Part shown: positions 1 through 8,761 of the stretch, piece by piece
How positions within the stretch are numbered: the stretch's first letter is position 1
Layout of the letters: the number at the start of each line of letters is the position of its first letter
Assembly: GCA_029689965.1 (NCBI GenBank)
Contig: CP121450.1
Location: forward strand, 2,418,001-2,482,000
Source: Curtobacterium flaccumfaciens
GTDB lineage: Bacteria; Actinomycetota; Actinomycetes; Actinomycetales; Microbacteriaceae
Direction: 5' to 3'
DNA length: 64,000 nucleotides
The notes under the pieces: generated by a model
Told to the model about the DNA's origin: nothing
Seen by the model: only the letters and a program-made list of their open reading frames with translations
The model's database searches: none
Made by a program: the position numbers and the translations under genes

Positions 1-119
1 TGCGGGTAGACCATCGCCGTGTGGAGGGCTCGGTCGAGCCGTATCCGACCGGAGTCGTGGTCCACTTCGTACTTGTTGCCACTGCCGGCGGGGATCTCGA
101 TCGTGACGTCGAACTTCAT
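1..119 (-). CDS. ppa: Inorganic pyrophosphatase, N-terminal part (cut by window edge)
   Basis: Hydrolyses pyrophosphate to phosphate in the cytoplasm. Only about 39 residues are visible. They begin [12 protein letters not shown] and continue with [16 protein letters not shown], the conserved opening of family I soluble pyrophosphatases (substrate-proximal Lys and Glu present). The ATG at 119 is preferred over an in-frame ATG at 128 because an AAAGGA motif sits about 9 bases before the first but only 1 base before the second. It is the last visible gene of the minus-strand operon with crcB, eno, gpm and usp. Pyrophosphatase is a classic fluoride-sensitive enzyme, which fits that context. Whether this is the only copy in the genome cannot be seen. 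Confidence 0.9.
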   Translation of the reverse strand, partial: MKFDVTIEIPAGSGNKYEVDHDSGRIRLDRALHTAMVYP

Positions 120-141
120 GGTGGTCATTCCTTTCGAATGG

Positions 142-385
142 TCAGAGGAGTGCGCCGAGCCAGATGCCGAGCGCGGACGCTGCGACGGACGCAACGACGA
201 GCATGCCGAGCCCGTTGAGCAGGCCGCGCAGCCACGAGCCGGATCGGACGAGGCGGACGGTCTCGAAACTGGCGGTGCTGAACGTGGTGTAGCCGCCCAT
301 GAGGCCAGTGCCCGACAGGGAGGACGAGTCGAGAGCGGGCGTTGATCCGTCCGTCGAGCAGCAGCGTCGACGGCAGCGCGGTCAC
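142..385 (-). pseudogene. crcB: Truncated second CrcB fluoride channel subunit
   Basis: The C-terminal half reads [20 protein letters not shown] in one frame, with a hydrophobic tail ending at a TGA at 142-144. This is the signature GGYTTFST region of CrcB/Fluc dual-topology fluoride channels. The GTG start at 385 overlaps the stop of the upstream crcB (GTGA), but the N-terminal part (about 23 residues, [15 protein letters not shown]) is in another frame and joins straight to the C-terminal motif. Roughly 60 residues expected between them, including the second membrane helix, are missing. A deletion plus frame change is needed to explain it. Gram-positive bacteria often pair two CrcB proteins as a heterodimer, so loss of one partner is notable. 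A deletion introduced during assembly is possible. Confidence 0.75.
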
Positions 386-906
386 GGTGTGCCCTTCCTT
401 CGCGGGCGCGCTCCTCCGGCGACGACCAGCCCGAGCGCCGTCGCAATCGCACCTGCGACAACGGTGGCGACTGCGTATCCGGTCCCCGCGAGCAGGCGGT
501 GAGCGATGAGCAGCTTGGCGGTTCCGGTCGCAAGGGTGCTGTACGTGGTGAACCCGCCGAGGAACCCCGTGCCGAGTCCCAGGCGTGTGTTCCGTCGGAG
601 ACCTTCGTCGGCGCCGCGGTCTGCCAGCGCCTCGAGCAGCAGGCCGAGCAGGAACGCCCCGATGACGTTGACACCGAAGATCGTCCAGGACACGCCGTTC
701 ACAGCGGGAAGCGCGTCGCTGATCATCGCACGGGCGGCGGTGCCGAGCGTGCCGCCAGCGGCGACGACACCGACGAACGACCATCGAGCGTGAACGGGTC
801 GAGGAGCCCCTCGTGGGGACTCCTCGACCTCGATGTCGGCATCGACGGGCAGCTGCACGTCGTCGGGCGGCATCGTCGATGCCGACGTCTTCGAATGCTC
901 TGTCAC
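382..906 (-). CDS. crcB: Fluoride efflux channel CrcB (full length)
   Basis: Small membrane protein that exports fluoride. About 174 residues if the GTG at 906 is used, since that codon overlaps the eno stop as GTGA; an internal ATG at 873 would give 163 residues. A charged N-terminal tail of about 35 residues precedes four predicted membrane segments. Family motifs are visible: [12 protein letters not shown], then [14 protein letters not shown] (the NxxG helix) and [14 protein letters not shown], the conserved phenylalanine/threonine-rich signature. It is co-transcribed with eno upstream and a decayed crcB paralogue downstream, both by overlapping codons. The frame is intact. Confidence is high on family and context. 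Confidence 0.93.
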   Translation of the reverse strand: MTEHSKTSASTMPPDDVQLPVDADIEVEESPRGAPRPVHARWSFVGVVAAGGTLGTAARAMISDALPAVNGVSWTIFGVNVIGAFLLGLLLEALADRGADEGLRRNTRLGLGTGFLGGFTTYSTLATGTAKLLIAHRLLAGTGYAVATVVAGAIATALGLVVAGGARPRRKGTP

Positions 907-2197
907 GGGCGAAGGCCGTACCGCAGCGCTGGGTTCGCTGTCTCGATGTCGGTGAGCCGGTTGTACTTCGCGATGCGTTCCCCGCGCGCCGGCGCGCCGG
1001 ACTTGATCTGGCCGACGCCGGTGCCGACGGCGAGGTCGGCGATGAACGTGTCGAGCGTCTCTCCCGACCGGTGCGAGATCATGCATGCCATTCCGACGGA
1101 TCGGGCCGTCGCGATCGCCGCCAACGTGTCGGTGACCGTGCCGATCTGGTTGGGCTTGATGAGCACGGCGTTGCTGTACCCCCGGTCTGCACCGTCGCGG
1201 ATACGGGTCGGGTCGGTGACGTAGAGGTCGTCGCCGACGATCTGGACGCTGTTCGCCGCACGCTGGGCGAAGACAGTCCACCCGTCGAGGTCTTCTTCCG
1301 CGAATCCGTCCTCCAGACTCCGGACGGGGAACTCGTCCACGAGCTCCAGGTAGTAGTCGGCGAGCTGGTCGCTGGTCAAGGTGCGATCCCCGACCCGGTA
1401 GGACCCGTCGTGGTGGAACCCGTTGGCCGCAGGGTCCAGTGCGATGGCGACGCCGTCGACGGCTGCGACGAAGCCGGCGTCGCCGATCGCGGAGACCAGC
1501 AGCTCCAGCGCCTCCTTCGGGTCGGCGATCGGCGGGGCGAAGCCGCCTTCGTCGCCGAGACCGGTGGACCCGTACCGGTGTGCGATGGCGGAGCGGAGCG
1601 CGTGGTACACCTCGGCGCCGGTGGTGACGGCCTCCGCTTCGCTGGACGCTCCGACCGGCGCGATCATGAACTCCTGGAAGGCGAGGCCGTTGGTGGCGTG
1701 CGCCCCGCCGTTGAGGACGTTGAAGTGTGGCACGGGCAGCAGCTCGACGGACTCCGTCTCCTTCGACAGCCAGGAGTACAGGTGCTCGTGCGCGACGAAC
1801 GCGAAGGCGCGAGCCGCCGCGATGGAGGTGGCGACGGCGGTGTTCGCGCCGATCCTGGCGAGTTGCTCACCGCCGTCGAGCTCCCGCAGCGCACCGTCGA
1901 CGGCGGCGAGGGAGGTCCACTCGTGCTGGCCGAGCACATCGGCGACTTCGGTGCGGGCGATGTGCACTGCCCGGTCGACGCCCTTGCCGCCGAAGGCCGT
2001 CTCGCCGTCGCGGAGCTCGACGGCTTCGTGCGCGCCGGTGGAGGCACCCGCGGCGCGGCTCCGGTGACCGTGGTGCCGTCGGTGAGGGTGATGTCCACGG
2101 CGATCGTGGGGAACCCGCGTGAGTCGAGGATCCGGCGGGCGTCGATCCATTCGATGTCGATGGTGTGTTCCGGGTGCGGTGTCTGGTCGGTGTTCAT
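903..2197 (-). CDS. eno: Enolase (frameshifted in this sequence)
   Basis: Converts 2-phosphoglycerate to phosphoenolpyruvate. The N-terminus (MNTDQTPHPEHTIDIEWI, then ARRILDSRGFPTI) is in one frame. The rest, from GASTGAHEAVELRDG onward, is in another; one missing base near 2047-2056, in a GGG run, repairs it. Catalytic landmarks are present: LEDGFAEEDLDGW, GDDLYVTD, LIKPNQIGT with the active-site lysine and ISHRSGET. Repaired length is about 431 residues, normal for enolase. The ATG overlaps the gpm stop by one base (TGATG). Its position in an operon with crcB, ppa and gpm suggests a dedicated copy that keeps glycolysis running under fluoride, a known enolase inhibitor. That role is inference. 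Confidence 0.9.
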
Positions 2198-2951
2198 CAG
2201 GTTCCTCCTTCCGCAGCCACTTTCGCGACTGCGTTGCGGGCCGCGACGACGTCGAGATACGTGCCGTGGGGGTTTCGGATGCTCCGGTCACCGCCGATGC
2301 AGTACATCAGCGGTTGTCCGGTCGGGATGTTCAAGGCTTCGACCGCAGCGGCGGTGAGATCATCGATGACAGCGCACATCGCGCGCAGCGAGTTCCCGTG
2401 GGCGACGACGAGGACCTGCGCCCCGTTCGCCGCAGCGGGGAGCAGTTCATCGATCCACAGCGGACGGACCCGGTCGATGACGTCGGCGAGGGACTCGGTC
2501 CGCGGCAGCGCTTCCGGGGCAGACGCTCGAACGCGGCGCTTCCGGAGATGACGGCGTACACGTCGTCCGCCATCGGTGGCGGTGTGCCGTGCAGCGACCG
2601 GCGGGACGCCATGTACTGGTCCAGGCCGAGTTCCTGGAGCGCTTCCGCCTTCGACCTGCCGGTCAGCGCTCCGTAGCTGCGTTCGTTCAGCCGCCAGTCC
2701 GATTCGAGCGGCACGGTCGCGTGCAACCGGTTGCGGACGATGGCTGCGGTGTCGTACGCGCGTCGCATCGGCGAACTCACGATGCGGGCGGGCAGGAAAC
2801 GCTCGCGTTGGAGCAGTTCCGCCGCGCGCTGCGCCTCCTGTGCACCGCGACGAGTCAGCGGCACGTCCATGAGGCCCGTGAAGATCCCGGCTGCGTTCGT
2901 TTCGCTTTGCCCGTGGCGGAGCAGGACGACGCAGCCGCCGCCATCGCTCAC
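2197..2951 (-). CDS. gpmA: 2,3-bisphosphoglycerate-dependent phosphoglycerate mutase (frameshifted)
   Basis: Interconverts 3- and 2-phosphoglycerate, the step before enolase. The phosphohistidine motif LLRHGQSETN is near residue 10, followed by FTGLMDVPLT and LNERSYGALTGRSKAE. The second histidine region (VVAHGNSLRAM) and C-terminus (NIPTGQPLMYCIGGD) appear only after a frame change near 2515-2525; one base missing from a C run (CCCCGG) restores ERLPPEALPRTESLAD. The GTG at 2951 is chosen because it overlaps the usp stop (GTGA); an ATG 12 bases upstream is possible. It is sandwiched between usp and eno in the fluoride-type operon. Confidence 0.87.
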
Positions 2952-3460
2952 GCCGGCTCCCACGGCAGCGGCTGGTCGAATCCGACGGGGTCGATGGGGA
3001 CGACGACGACGGGGCGGTGCTGCCGATGGGCGAGGTGCGCCGCGACGGAGCCGTTGAAGAAATCGTGGACCGCTCGTCGGACCCCGCCGTCCTGGGTGCC
3101 GACGACGATCAGCGATGCGTTCTCCTCCTCCGCGATGGTGGCGAGGGTGTGGTCGGGGTTGCCAGCTCGTGCTTCCAGACGAAGGCTCACGTCGTATCGC
3201 GCAGCGATTCCACTGATGCGGAGGCGGAGCTCGCGGTCGAGGGCGGGCGGGTTCTCCTCCGCGACGTCCGGGTCGATGTACTCCAGGATCTCGCTCCCGT
3301 CATCGCGATGCCCGACGGGGATCTGCGCTTCGTCGACCCACACGCACACGAGGTTCGTACCGAGGCGCTGCGCGAGCGAGGACGCGACTTCGATGACGGA
3401 TTCGTGCTGACTGAGTCGCGCGCCGACGACGATCGGCCCGGTCGCGATTGCTCCTGCCAT
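2948..3460 (-). CDS. Universal stress protein (UspA family)
   Basis: A 170-residue cytosolic nucleotide-binding stress protein. It opens with the beta-strand PIVVGARL, has SLIVVGTQDGG and then FFNGSVAAHLAHRQHRPVVVVP. These correspond to the G-rich ATP-binding motif and the terminal strand of single-domain Usp proteins. It is the first gene of the fluoride-type operon and overlaps gpm by GTGA, so any promoter or RNA switch for the operon should lie upstream of 3460. Universal stress proteins are reported among genes found next to fluoride riboswitches. The direct function here is unknown. The frame is intact. Confidence 0.87.
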   Translation of the reverse strand: MAGAIATGPIVVGARLSQHESVIEVASSLAQRLGTNLVCVWVDEAQIPVGHRDDGSEILEYIDPDVAEENPPALDRELRLRISGIAARYDVSLRLEARAGNPDHTLATIAEEENASLIVVGTQDGGVRRAVHDFFNGSVAAHLAHRQHRPVVVVPIDPVGFDQPLPWEPA

Positions 3461-4152
3461 GACGTTTCCCTATCTCTGCGCACGCGCGGACACGCGTGTT
3501 GTGCGAGACAGGGACTGTTGTCGGCGGTCGCCGAGGTTGGTTCCGGCAAGCCCCACTGCCGGGTCCATCGCTGGACACCGTCATTCAACCATGCGTTCCG
3601 GCTGCGCGCGTCACTTCGTCGTGGGATGCGTGTCGGACCGATGTCGTGTGCACGGTGATGGATCCGCCGGGACGTTTCGACGCTCGAACCGCACCGCACG
3701 CTGGTGGTTCCTGCCATCCTCGGGGTGGCCGGTCCGTGCGGCCGCGATCATGACGGTGGCGCTGCTGGTGCTCCTCGTCGCCGGGCGGCGCATCCGGTGA
3801 CGGGTCCGGCGCTGATGGCACCGCGGTCTCCGTGTGACCTCGGAACGCGGCGCACTGACTTCGGCGATGGCGCTCGCCTGCACCCGTCCGAACCGCAAGT
3901 GTGCTGACAGCGCCTGCCGATACCGCATGGTGGGCCGGCGCGAACACGGACGACAGCTGGCGACGGACGACATCCACGACCCATCGAGCTGTCCCGCGCA
4001 GCTCCGCTTCGTCATCAGTTCGCGCAACCTCCTCGGCACGATGACGCCCGGGGTCTGCGAGTACGTCGGCGCGAACGCGGGCGTACCGTCGGCGACACGA
4101 CGTCCGTCCGTGCCGGACGGGCGCCCGGCCCACGGACGATCGGGAGGATCGC
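3461..4152. other. 692-bp stretch with no convincing gene; structured operon leader near 3480-3600
   Basis: Open frames exist on both strands but none gives a recognisable protein, and the region looks less constrained than its neighbours. Read on the minus strand, the 120 bases before usp contain strong hairpins: GTCCA-GCGA-TGGAC, then CCGGCA...TGCCGG, then a CGG/CCG stem. They are candidates for a structured 5' leader. A minus-strand frame covering most of 3585-4154 (about 189 codons) is possible but its translation was not recognised. I see no promoter I would commit to. Confidence 0.4.
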
Positions 4153-4694
4153 ATGAGCTTCGCGCACGACCACCGCTTCGGTCACCGCAAAGACCCTGCT
4201 CCGCATCGCGCTCGGAGCCGTGCTCGTCTCGCACGGCTCCCAGAAGCTTCTTCGGGGCGTTCGGCGGCGGCGGCATCGAGGGCACCGCCCAGGGGATGGA
4301 CGCGATGGGGTTCCGCCCGGCCCGCCGCAGCGCGGTCCTCGCCGGGATCGGCGAGGCCGGCTCCGGCGCAGCCCTCGCGCTCGGTCTGGCGACCCCGGTC
4401 GCCGGCGCGGGAGCCGCCACGACGATGGGCGTGGCGTCGAGCGTGCACACCCCGAACGGCTTCTTCAACGCGGACGGCGGCTTCGAGCTCCCCGCGTTCC
4501 TGGGGTTCTCGGCGGCGATGTTCGCGCTCGGGGGCCCGGGGCCGGTGTCCCTCGACCACGCGACGCGGCACGCCTTCGACCGTCCGTGGCTGCGAGCGCT
4601 CGCGCTCACCGCCGTGCCGGTCGCGATCGCGGTCCAGGTCGCGCGGCGTCGGAAGGCGCTCGCCTCCGACGCCGCTGCGTCCGACGGGTCGTAG
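4153..4694 (+). CDS. DoxX family membrane protein (two frame breaks)
   Basis: Small integral membrane protein of the DoxX/DoxD family; the role is generally uncertain (redox or oxidative-stress associated in some actinobacteria). After repair it reads MSSRTTTASVTAK, then LLRIALGAVLVSHGSQKLFG and FGGGGIEGTAQGMDAMGFRPA, with four hydrophobic segments and a basic C-terminal tail. The frame changes twice, at 4159-4160 and 4248-4249. Each is removed by deleting one T so that AGCTTC becomes AGCTC. Both breaks match a window-wide artefact pattern. A GGAGGATCG ribosome site precedes the ATG. The gene stands alone on the plus strand. Confidence 0.8.
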
Positions 4695-4835
4695 GCCGAG
4701 ACGGACGGGAGGCGCGGCGCGGCCCCGCCACCCCGGATCCGTGTGCAGAGATGGTCGCGTGCGGCGACGGAAGTCGACCGGAGCTGCTCACCGGACGCGG
4801 CGGGTCGGGCTGGACCCGCGCCTCCGGGCCGGTCG

Positions 4836-6416
4836 TCACACCGGCGTGGTGCCGCCCAGCCGCGCCTCCTCCGCGTCGTAGCCGGACCGCACCTGCCGGA
4901 GCACGAGGTCGTCGATCTCGTCGGCGTCCCGGAGCCGCAGGAGCGTGGCGGCCTTGTGGCGCACGAGCGCGAGCTCCAGCGCGACCGCGGTGTCGTGCCG
5001 CTGCAGCGCTGGGTGGTCGTCGTCGTCCTCCTCGCGGGCCTGGATCACGTCGAGGTGTGCCTCGTAGTCCTTGCGGACGCGCTCGACGGTGGCCCGGTCG
5101 GCGCCGGTGGCCCGCGCCAACCGGGGGAGCGCGTCGAGCGCCTCCTCGATGGCGGTCCGCTCGGCGTAGCGGCGTTCCTCGCCGACCGACTCGTCCTCGG
5201 GCAGCGCCGCCCGGTGGAGCACGGCCGGCAGCACGAGCGCCTGCCCGACGATGGTCACGACGACCACGCCGGCGGTCACGAACACGATGACGTCGCGGTC
5301 GGGGAACGCGGCTCCCGACTCGAGCGTCCGGGGCACCGCGACGGCCATGGCCAGCGACACCGCCCCGCGGAACCCGGCGAACCCGCTGACCAGCCGGTCG
5401 CGGTGCCCCTCGCGGGGTTCGCCGCCGGTGCGTCGGGTGACGAGCCAGACGGCTCCGCCGGCGGTGTTGAGGAAGGCGAACCGCACGAGGACGAGCGCGA
5501 CCGCGACGGCCGCGATCACCCCGGTGGCCCGCAGGAGCTCGGCGGGGTCGAGCGCACGGGCCGCGACCATCGCCTCGATGCCGACCAGCACGAACAGCGC
5601 GCCGTTGAGCAGGAAGGTCAGGAAGGACCAGAACGCGCGGACCTGCTGCCGGGTCTCGGCGCGGTCCAGCTTCGGCCCGACCTGGCTGACCACGATCCCC
5701 GCGGCCACCACGGCGAGGACGCCCGACGCTCCGATCGCCTCTGCACCGAGGAAGGCGACGAACGGCACCAGGAGCGTGACGAGGTTCTCGAGCACGACCG
5801 TGTCCACGCGTCGCAGGACCAGCGTGCCGACCCACGCGGCGGCGAGACCCGCCGCGACGCCCCCGAGGTACGAGAGCGCCAGCATGCCCGACACGCCCCA
5901 GAACGTGAGCTCCTGCGTGCCGACCGTGACCGCGACGGCGATCCCGTAGACCACGAGCGTGGTGCCGTCGTTCACCAGGCTCTCGGCGCGCAGCACCGTG
6001 ACGTTCCGCCGCGGCAGCATCCTGGTGAGCGCCCCGACGGCGGTCGCGTCGGTCGGGGCGACGGCGGCGCCGAGCACCCAGGCCGGCCCCCAGGGCATGC
6101 CGAGCAGGTGGAGCAGCACCGCGACCGCGCCGGCGGTCACGACGACGAGCACGGTGCCCATCAGGACGATGCCGCGCAGGTTCTTCCGGATCTCCCGGAG
6201 CGAGGTGGTCAGGCTCTCCCAGTAGAGCAGCGCGGGCAGGAACAGCAGCAGGACGGCATCGGCCGGGAGCTGGACGTGCGCGAACCGCGGCACGAGCGCG
6301 AGACCGGCGCCGAAGACCAGCAGCAGGACGGGTGGCGCCACCCGGATCCGGTCGGCGACGCCCGCCGTCACCGCGATCGCGAGGCCGAGCACGACCACCA
6401 GTTCAGGTCCCAGCAC
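4836..6416 (-). CDS. Na+/H+ antiporter, CPA1 (NhaP-like) family
   Basis: Integral membrane exchanger for sodium (or potassium) and protons, important for pH and salt homeostasis. It has 526 residues with an intact frame and a GTG start. About twelve hydrophobic segments are followed by a charged cytoplasmic tail from about residue 400. The core motif LGAAVAPTDATAVGALTRML contains the paired-helix aspartate typical of CPA1 exchangers; AESLVNDGTTLVVYGI carries the second ion-binding region. The C-terminal tail is rich in Glu/Arg and ends TTPV. It is convergent with doxX on its left. No co-transcribed partner is evident. Confidence 0.9.
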   Translation of the reverse strand: MLGPELVVVLGLAIAVTAGVADRIRVAPPVLLLVFGAGLALVPRFAHVQLPADAVLLLFLPALLYWESLTTSLREIRKNLRGIVLMGTVLVVVTAGAVAVLLHLLGMPWGPAWVLGAAVAPTDATAVGALTRMLPRRNVTVLRAESLVNDGTTLVVYGIAVAVTVGTQELTFWGVSGMLALSYLGGVAAGLAAAWVGTLVLRRVDTVVLENLVTLLVPFVAFLGAEAIGASGVLAVVAAGIVVSQVGPKLDRAETRQQVRAFWSFLTFLLNGALFVLVGIEAMVAARALDPAELLRATGVIAAVAVALVLVRFAFLNTAGGAVWLVTRRTGGEPREGHRDRLVSGFAGFRGAVSLAMAVAVPRTLESGAAFPDRDVIVFVTAGVVVVTIVGQALVLPAVLHRAALPEDESVGEERRYAERTAIEEALDALPRLARATGADRATVERVRKDYEAHLDVIQAREEDDDDHPALQRHDTAVALELALVRHKAATLLRLRDADEIDDLVLRQVRSGYDAEEARLGGTTPV

Positions 6417-6613
6417 ACGCGCTCCTCGTCTCGACCGACACCCCAGTCAACCCGCTCGGTGCTGACAGCACGTACGTCAGCCGTGACCAGGCCCGTCGTG
6501 GCGGCTCCGGTCGGGTCGGCCCGGCCACTCCCGACCACCCGCTTCGTCGAGCAGAAAGCGCGGGGTCGTGCACTCGTGCTCATCGAACGCGGACGACATA
6601 CCGTGGTCGTGCG

Positions 6614-7126
6614 TCAGAGCGCGAGCCGGAACACCGCGAGGAGGCCGCCGGACGACGCCGGCTGGGTCTCGCGATCGGGCTGCCGCTCGAACCCGAGCTG
6701 CAGGTAGAGGGCCTGGGACGCGGTGTTCTGCGGGCCGGTGTCGAGCACGAGGGCATCAACGTCCCACGTCCTGGCCCGGTCGATCGCCGCGGTCATGAGC
6801 GCCCGGGCGATGCCGCTCCGACGGGCTTCTGGGACGACGGCGAGCAGGCGGATCTCGGCCTCGCGGCTCCGGGACTGACGACTCAGCGTCGCACCGGGCG
6901 GCAGCAGCGTGACCGTTCCCACTGGTCGATCGGCCGCGTCGACGGCGACGAGCAGGTCCCCGTCCGCCGCACGCGCCGCTGCGTCCAACAGGAGCACGCG
7001 CCGCGCCCGGGCCGGCTGCCGCGCGCCGGGGACATCGTGGCCGAACCCGCGGAAGGTGACGAGCCCGACGGCCTCGTGCTCCTCAGGGCGTGCCCGTCGG
7101 ACCCGGTGTGTGCCGATGGTGGTCAT
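6614..7126 (-). CDS. GNAT family N-acetyltransferase
   Basis: Transfers an acetyl group from acetyl-CoA; the acceptor is unknown. About 170 residues from the ATG at 7126, which overlaps the upstream stop (ATGA), so it is translationally coupled to the cystathionine beta-synthase-like gene. The acetyl-CoA binding core is visible as IRLLAVVPEARRSGIARALM (R/Q-x-x-G-x-G/A type), followed by LVLDTGPQNTASQALYLQLG, the usual beta5/alpha4 region with the conserved tyrosine. The coupling suggests a role near cysteine metabolism, perhaps acetylating a thiol compound or detoxifying an analogue. That is inference. The frame is intact. Confidence 0.85.
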   Translation of the reverse strand: MTTIGTHRVRRARPEEHEAVGLVTFRGFGHDVPGARQPARARRVLLLDAAARAADGDLLVAVDAADRPVGTVTLLPPGATLSRQSRSREAEIRLLAVVPEARRSGIARALMTAAIDRARTWDVDALVLDTGPQNTASQALYLQLGFERQPDRETQPASSGGLLAVFRLAL

Positions 7127-8499
7127 GCCCGCCGGACCGGCTGTTCGAGGTCGGCACGGGTGACCAGTCCGCTGACCCGGCCGGCGTGGAGGACGACTGC
7201 GTGGCTCCAATCCGGGGTGGAGGCAGCCACCCGGCGGACGGCGGCGTCGGGACGCTCACCGGCACCGACGCGGGCGGTCACCTGCTCGGCGAGCGCGCCG
7301 ACGATGGTGTCTGGCGGCGCGGTGCGGAGCGCTTCGGTCGTCGTCCACCCGGCGACGTCGGCGGGGTGCGGTGCCGCGGTCCGCGTGCGGGGTGCAGGAC
7401 GGCGACCGGGCCGTGGGCCGTGCCGAGCGACGCGACGGCCTCGGCTGCCGTCGCGTCGCGGTCGGCGGTACGCAGGGGAGCGACGAGCCGATCGGCGACA
7501 CGTTCGCCGGGTCCCTCACCCCGCGCTGGGGTGTCGAACCCGTTGGCGGTGAGCCAGACTGGATCGAAGTAGGTCGACAGGTAGTTGCGGCCGGAATCCG
7601 GGAGCAGGACCACGATCAGGTCCTCCTCGGTGAGCCCCTCGGCCACCCGGTGGGCGGCAGCGACGGCGACGCCGGACGACCCACCTGCGAGGATGCCCTC
7701 GGTGCGCGCGAGCTCGTGGATCGCACCGATGGCAGTGCTGTCGTCGACGGCTTCGAAGCGGTCGACGAGCGCAGGGTCGAGGGACTCCGGCCACGGGTCG
7801 GACTCGGCGTCGGGGTGCACGAAGTGCCCGGCGCCTTCGATCGCCTTCTGGCTGCCATCGCCGCCGGAGTAGGTGGACGTCGCCGGGTCGGCGCCGATGA
7901 CCTGTACGCGGCCGCCGCTGACCTCCTTGAGGAAGCGTCCGGTGCCGGAGATGGTCCCGCCGGTGCCGATGGTGGCGACGAGGTGGGTGACCTGCCCGTC
8001 GGTGTCTGCCCAGATCTCCGGGCCGGTCGAGCGGACGTGGGCGGCCGGGTTGGCCGGGTTGTCGTACTGGCCGGCGAGCCAGGCGCCGGGGTGTCGGAGA
8101 CGAAGCGCTCCGCGACCGATCGGAGGCTGTCCGGGTGCGACTTCGGCACGAAGGCGTCCACGAGTCGTACCTCTGCGCCGTAGGCGCTGAGCACGTCTCG
8201 CTTCTCCTTCGAGACCGAGGAGCCGGTGAAGACGACGGAGCGGAGGCCGAGGTGGGCAGCGTACGCGGCCAGGCCGATGCCGGTGTTGCCGCTGGTGGTC
8301 TCGACGACGGTGCCGCCGGGTGCGAGGGACCCGTCGGCGAGGGCCTGCTGCAGCATCGAGAGCGCCGCACGGTCCTTGACGCTGCCCGCGGGGTTGGCCC
8401 ATTCGGTCTTCACGTAGATGCGGGACGGAGCCCGGTGCGGGTGAGGCGGATGAGCGGGGTGCCGCCGACGGCGTCGGCGAGGGACTCGAAACGGGGCAT
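7123..8499 (-). CDS. Cystathionine beta-synthase / cysteine synthase with CBS domains (three frame breaks)
   Basis: PLP-dependent enzyme that forms cystathionine or cysteine. Segments in order: MPRFESLADAVGGTPLIRLT; KTEWANPAGSVKDRAA with the Schiff-base lysine; ETTSGNTGIGLAAYAA, the substrate loop; VATIGTGGTISGTGRFLKEV, the phosphate loop; LLPDSGRNYLSTYFDPVWL. The last ~120 residues form two CBS motifs (ATAAEAVASLG ... VLHAGRVSGLVTRADLEQPV). This architecture matches actinobacterial cystathionine beta-synthase. Frame breaks near 8430, 8090 and 7360 are each repaired by one extra base in a G or C run. Repaired length is about 458 residues. It stands divergent from the dpp/monooxygenase operon, so sulfur metabolism may be the common theme. 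Confidence 0.88.
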
Positions 8500-8558
8500 G
8501 CGGCGAGCGTACGGAGGGGGCACGGGTGGGCGCGGACGTGAATGACGGTTACCGAGTC

Positions 8559-8574
8559 CTACGTCGCGTGACAT
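8559..8574. promoter_or_regulatory. Candidate operator shared with the second monooxygenase operon
   Basis: The sequence CTACGTCGCGTGACAT here matches CTACGCCGCGTGACGT at 16238-16253 in 14 of 16 positions. Both sites lie upstream of operons encoding flavin monooxygenases with peptide-type ABC transporters. The similarity is seen directly; a regulator binding both is inferred. The site lies in the gap between the divergent CBS-like gene and dppB. Confidence 0.4.
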
Positions 8575-8591
8575 GGCCGACGCACGGTGTC

Positions 8592-8687
8592 ATGTCCGCC
8601 GACACGTGGGGTCACCGTTCGACCTGTGACTTCACACAGTGCAACCGGGTGTCACGACGTTCGCCGGTGGTGTGCGCACGGACCTAG
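8592..8687 (+). CDS. Possible 31-residue leader peptide with three cysteines
   Basis: An ATG frame of 31 codons ends at TAG 74 bases before the first permease gene. It encodes a short basic peptide with three Cys codons, including one in the terminal VVCART. Cys-rich leader peptides that sense cysteine supply are known upstream of sulfur-acquisition operons in actinobacteria, and this operon may serve sulfur scavenging. There is no clear ribosome-binding site and no clear attenuator hairpin, so this remains a weak call. Confidence 0.25.
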   Translation: MSADTWGHRSTCDFTQCNRVSRRSPVVCART

Positions 8688-8761
8688 CGTCCTGGAGCAC
8701 ACCCGTTGCTGAACGTGCGACGACGACAACCGTCGAGCCCGACGGAGGAGGGAAGACGGCG

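Noticed and set aside
3461..3600. Fluoride riboswitch upstream of the usp-gpm-eno-crcB operon
   Set aside because: A GCGATGGACC string and strong hairpins are present on the minus strand, but I could not place the conserved 3' TGATG-type segment and pairing. A covariance-model search would decide.
3585..4154. A 189-codon minus-strand gene
   Set aside because: The frame is open but the translation shows no recognisable motif, and competing open frames exist on both strands, as is common in high-GC DNA.
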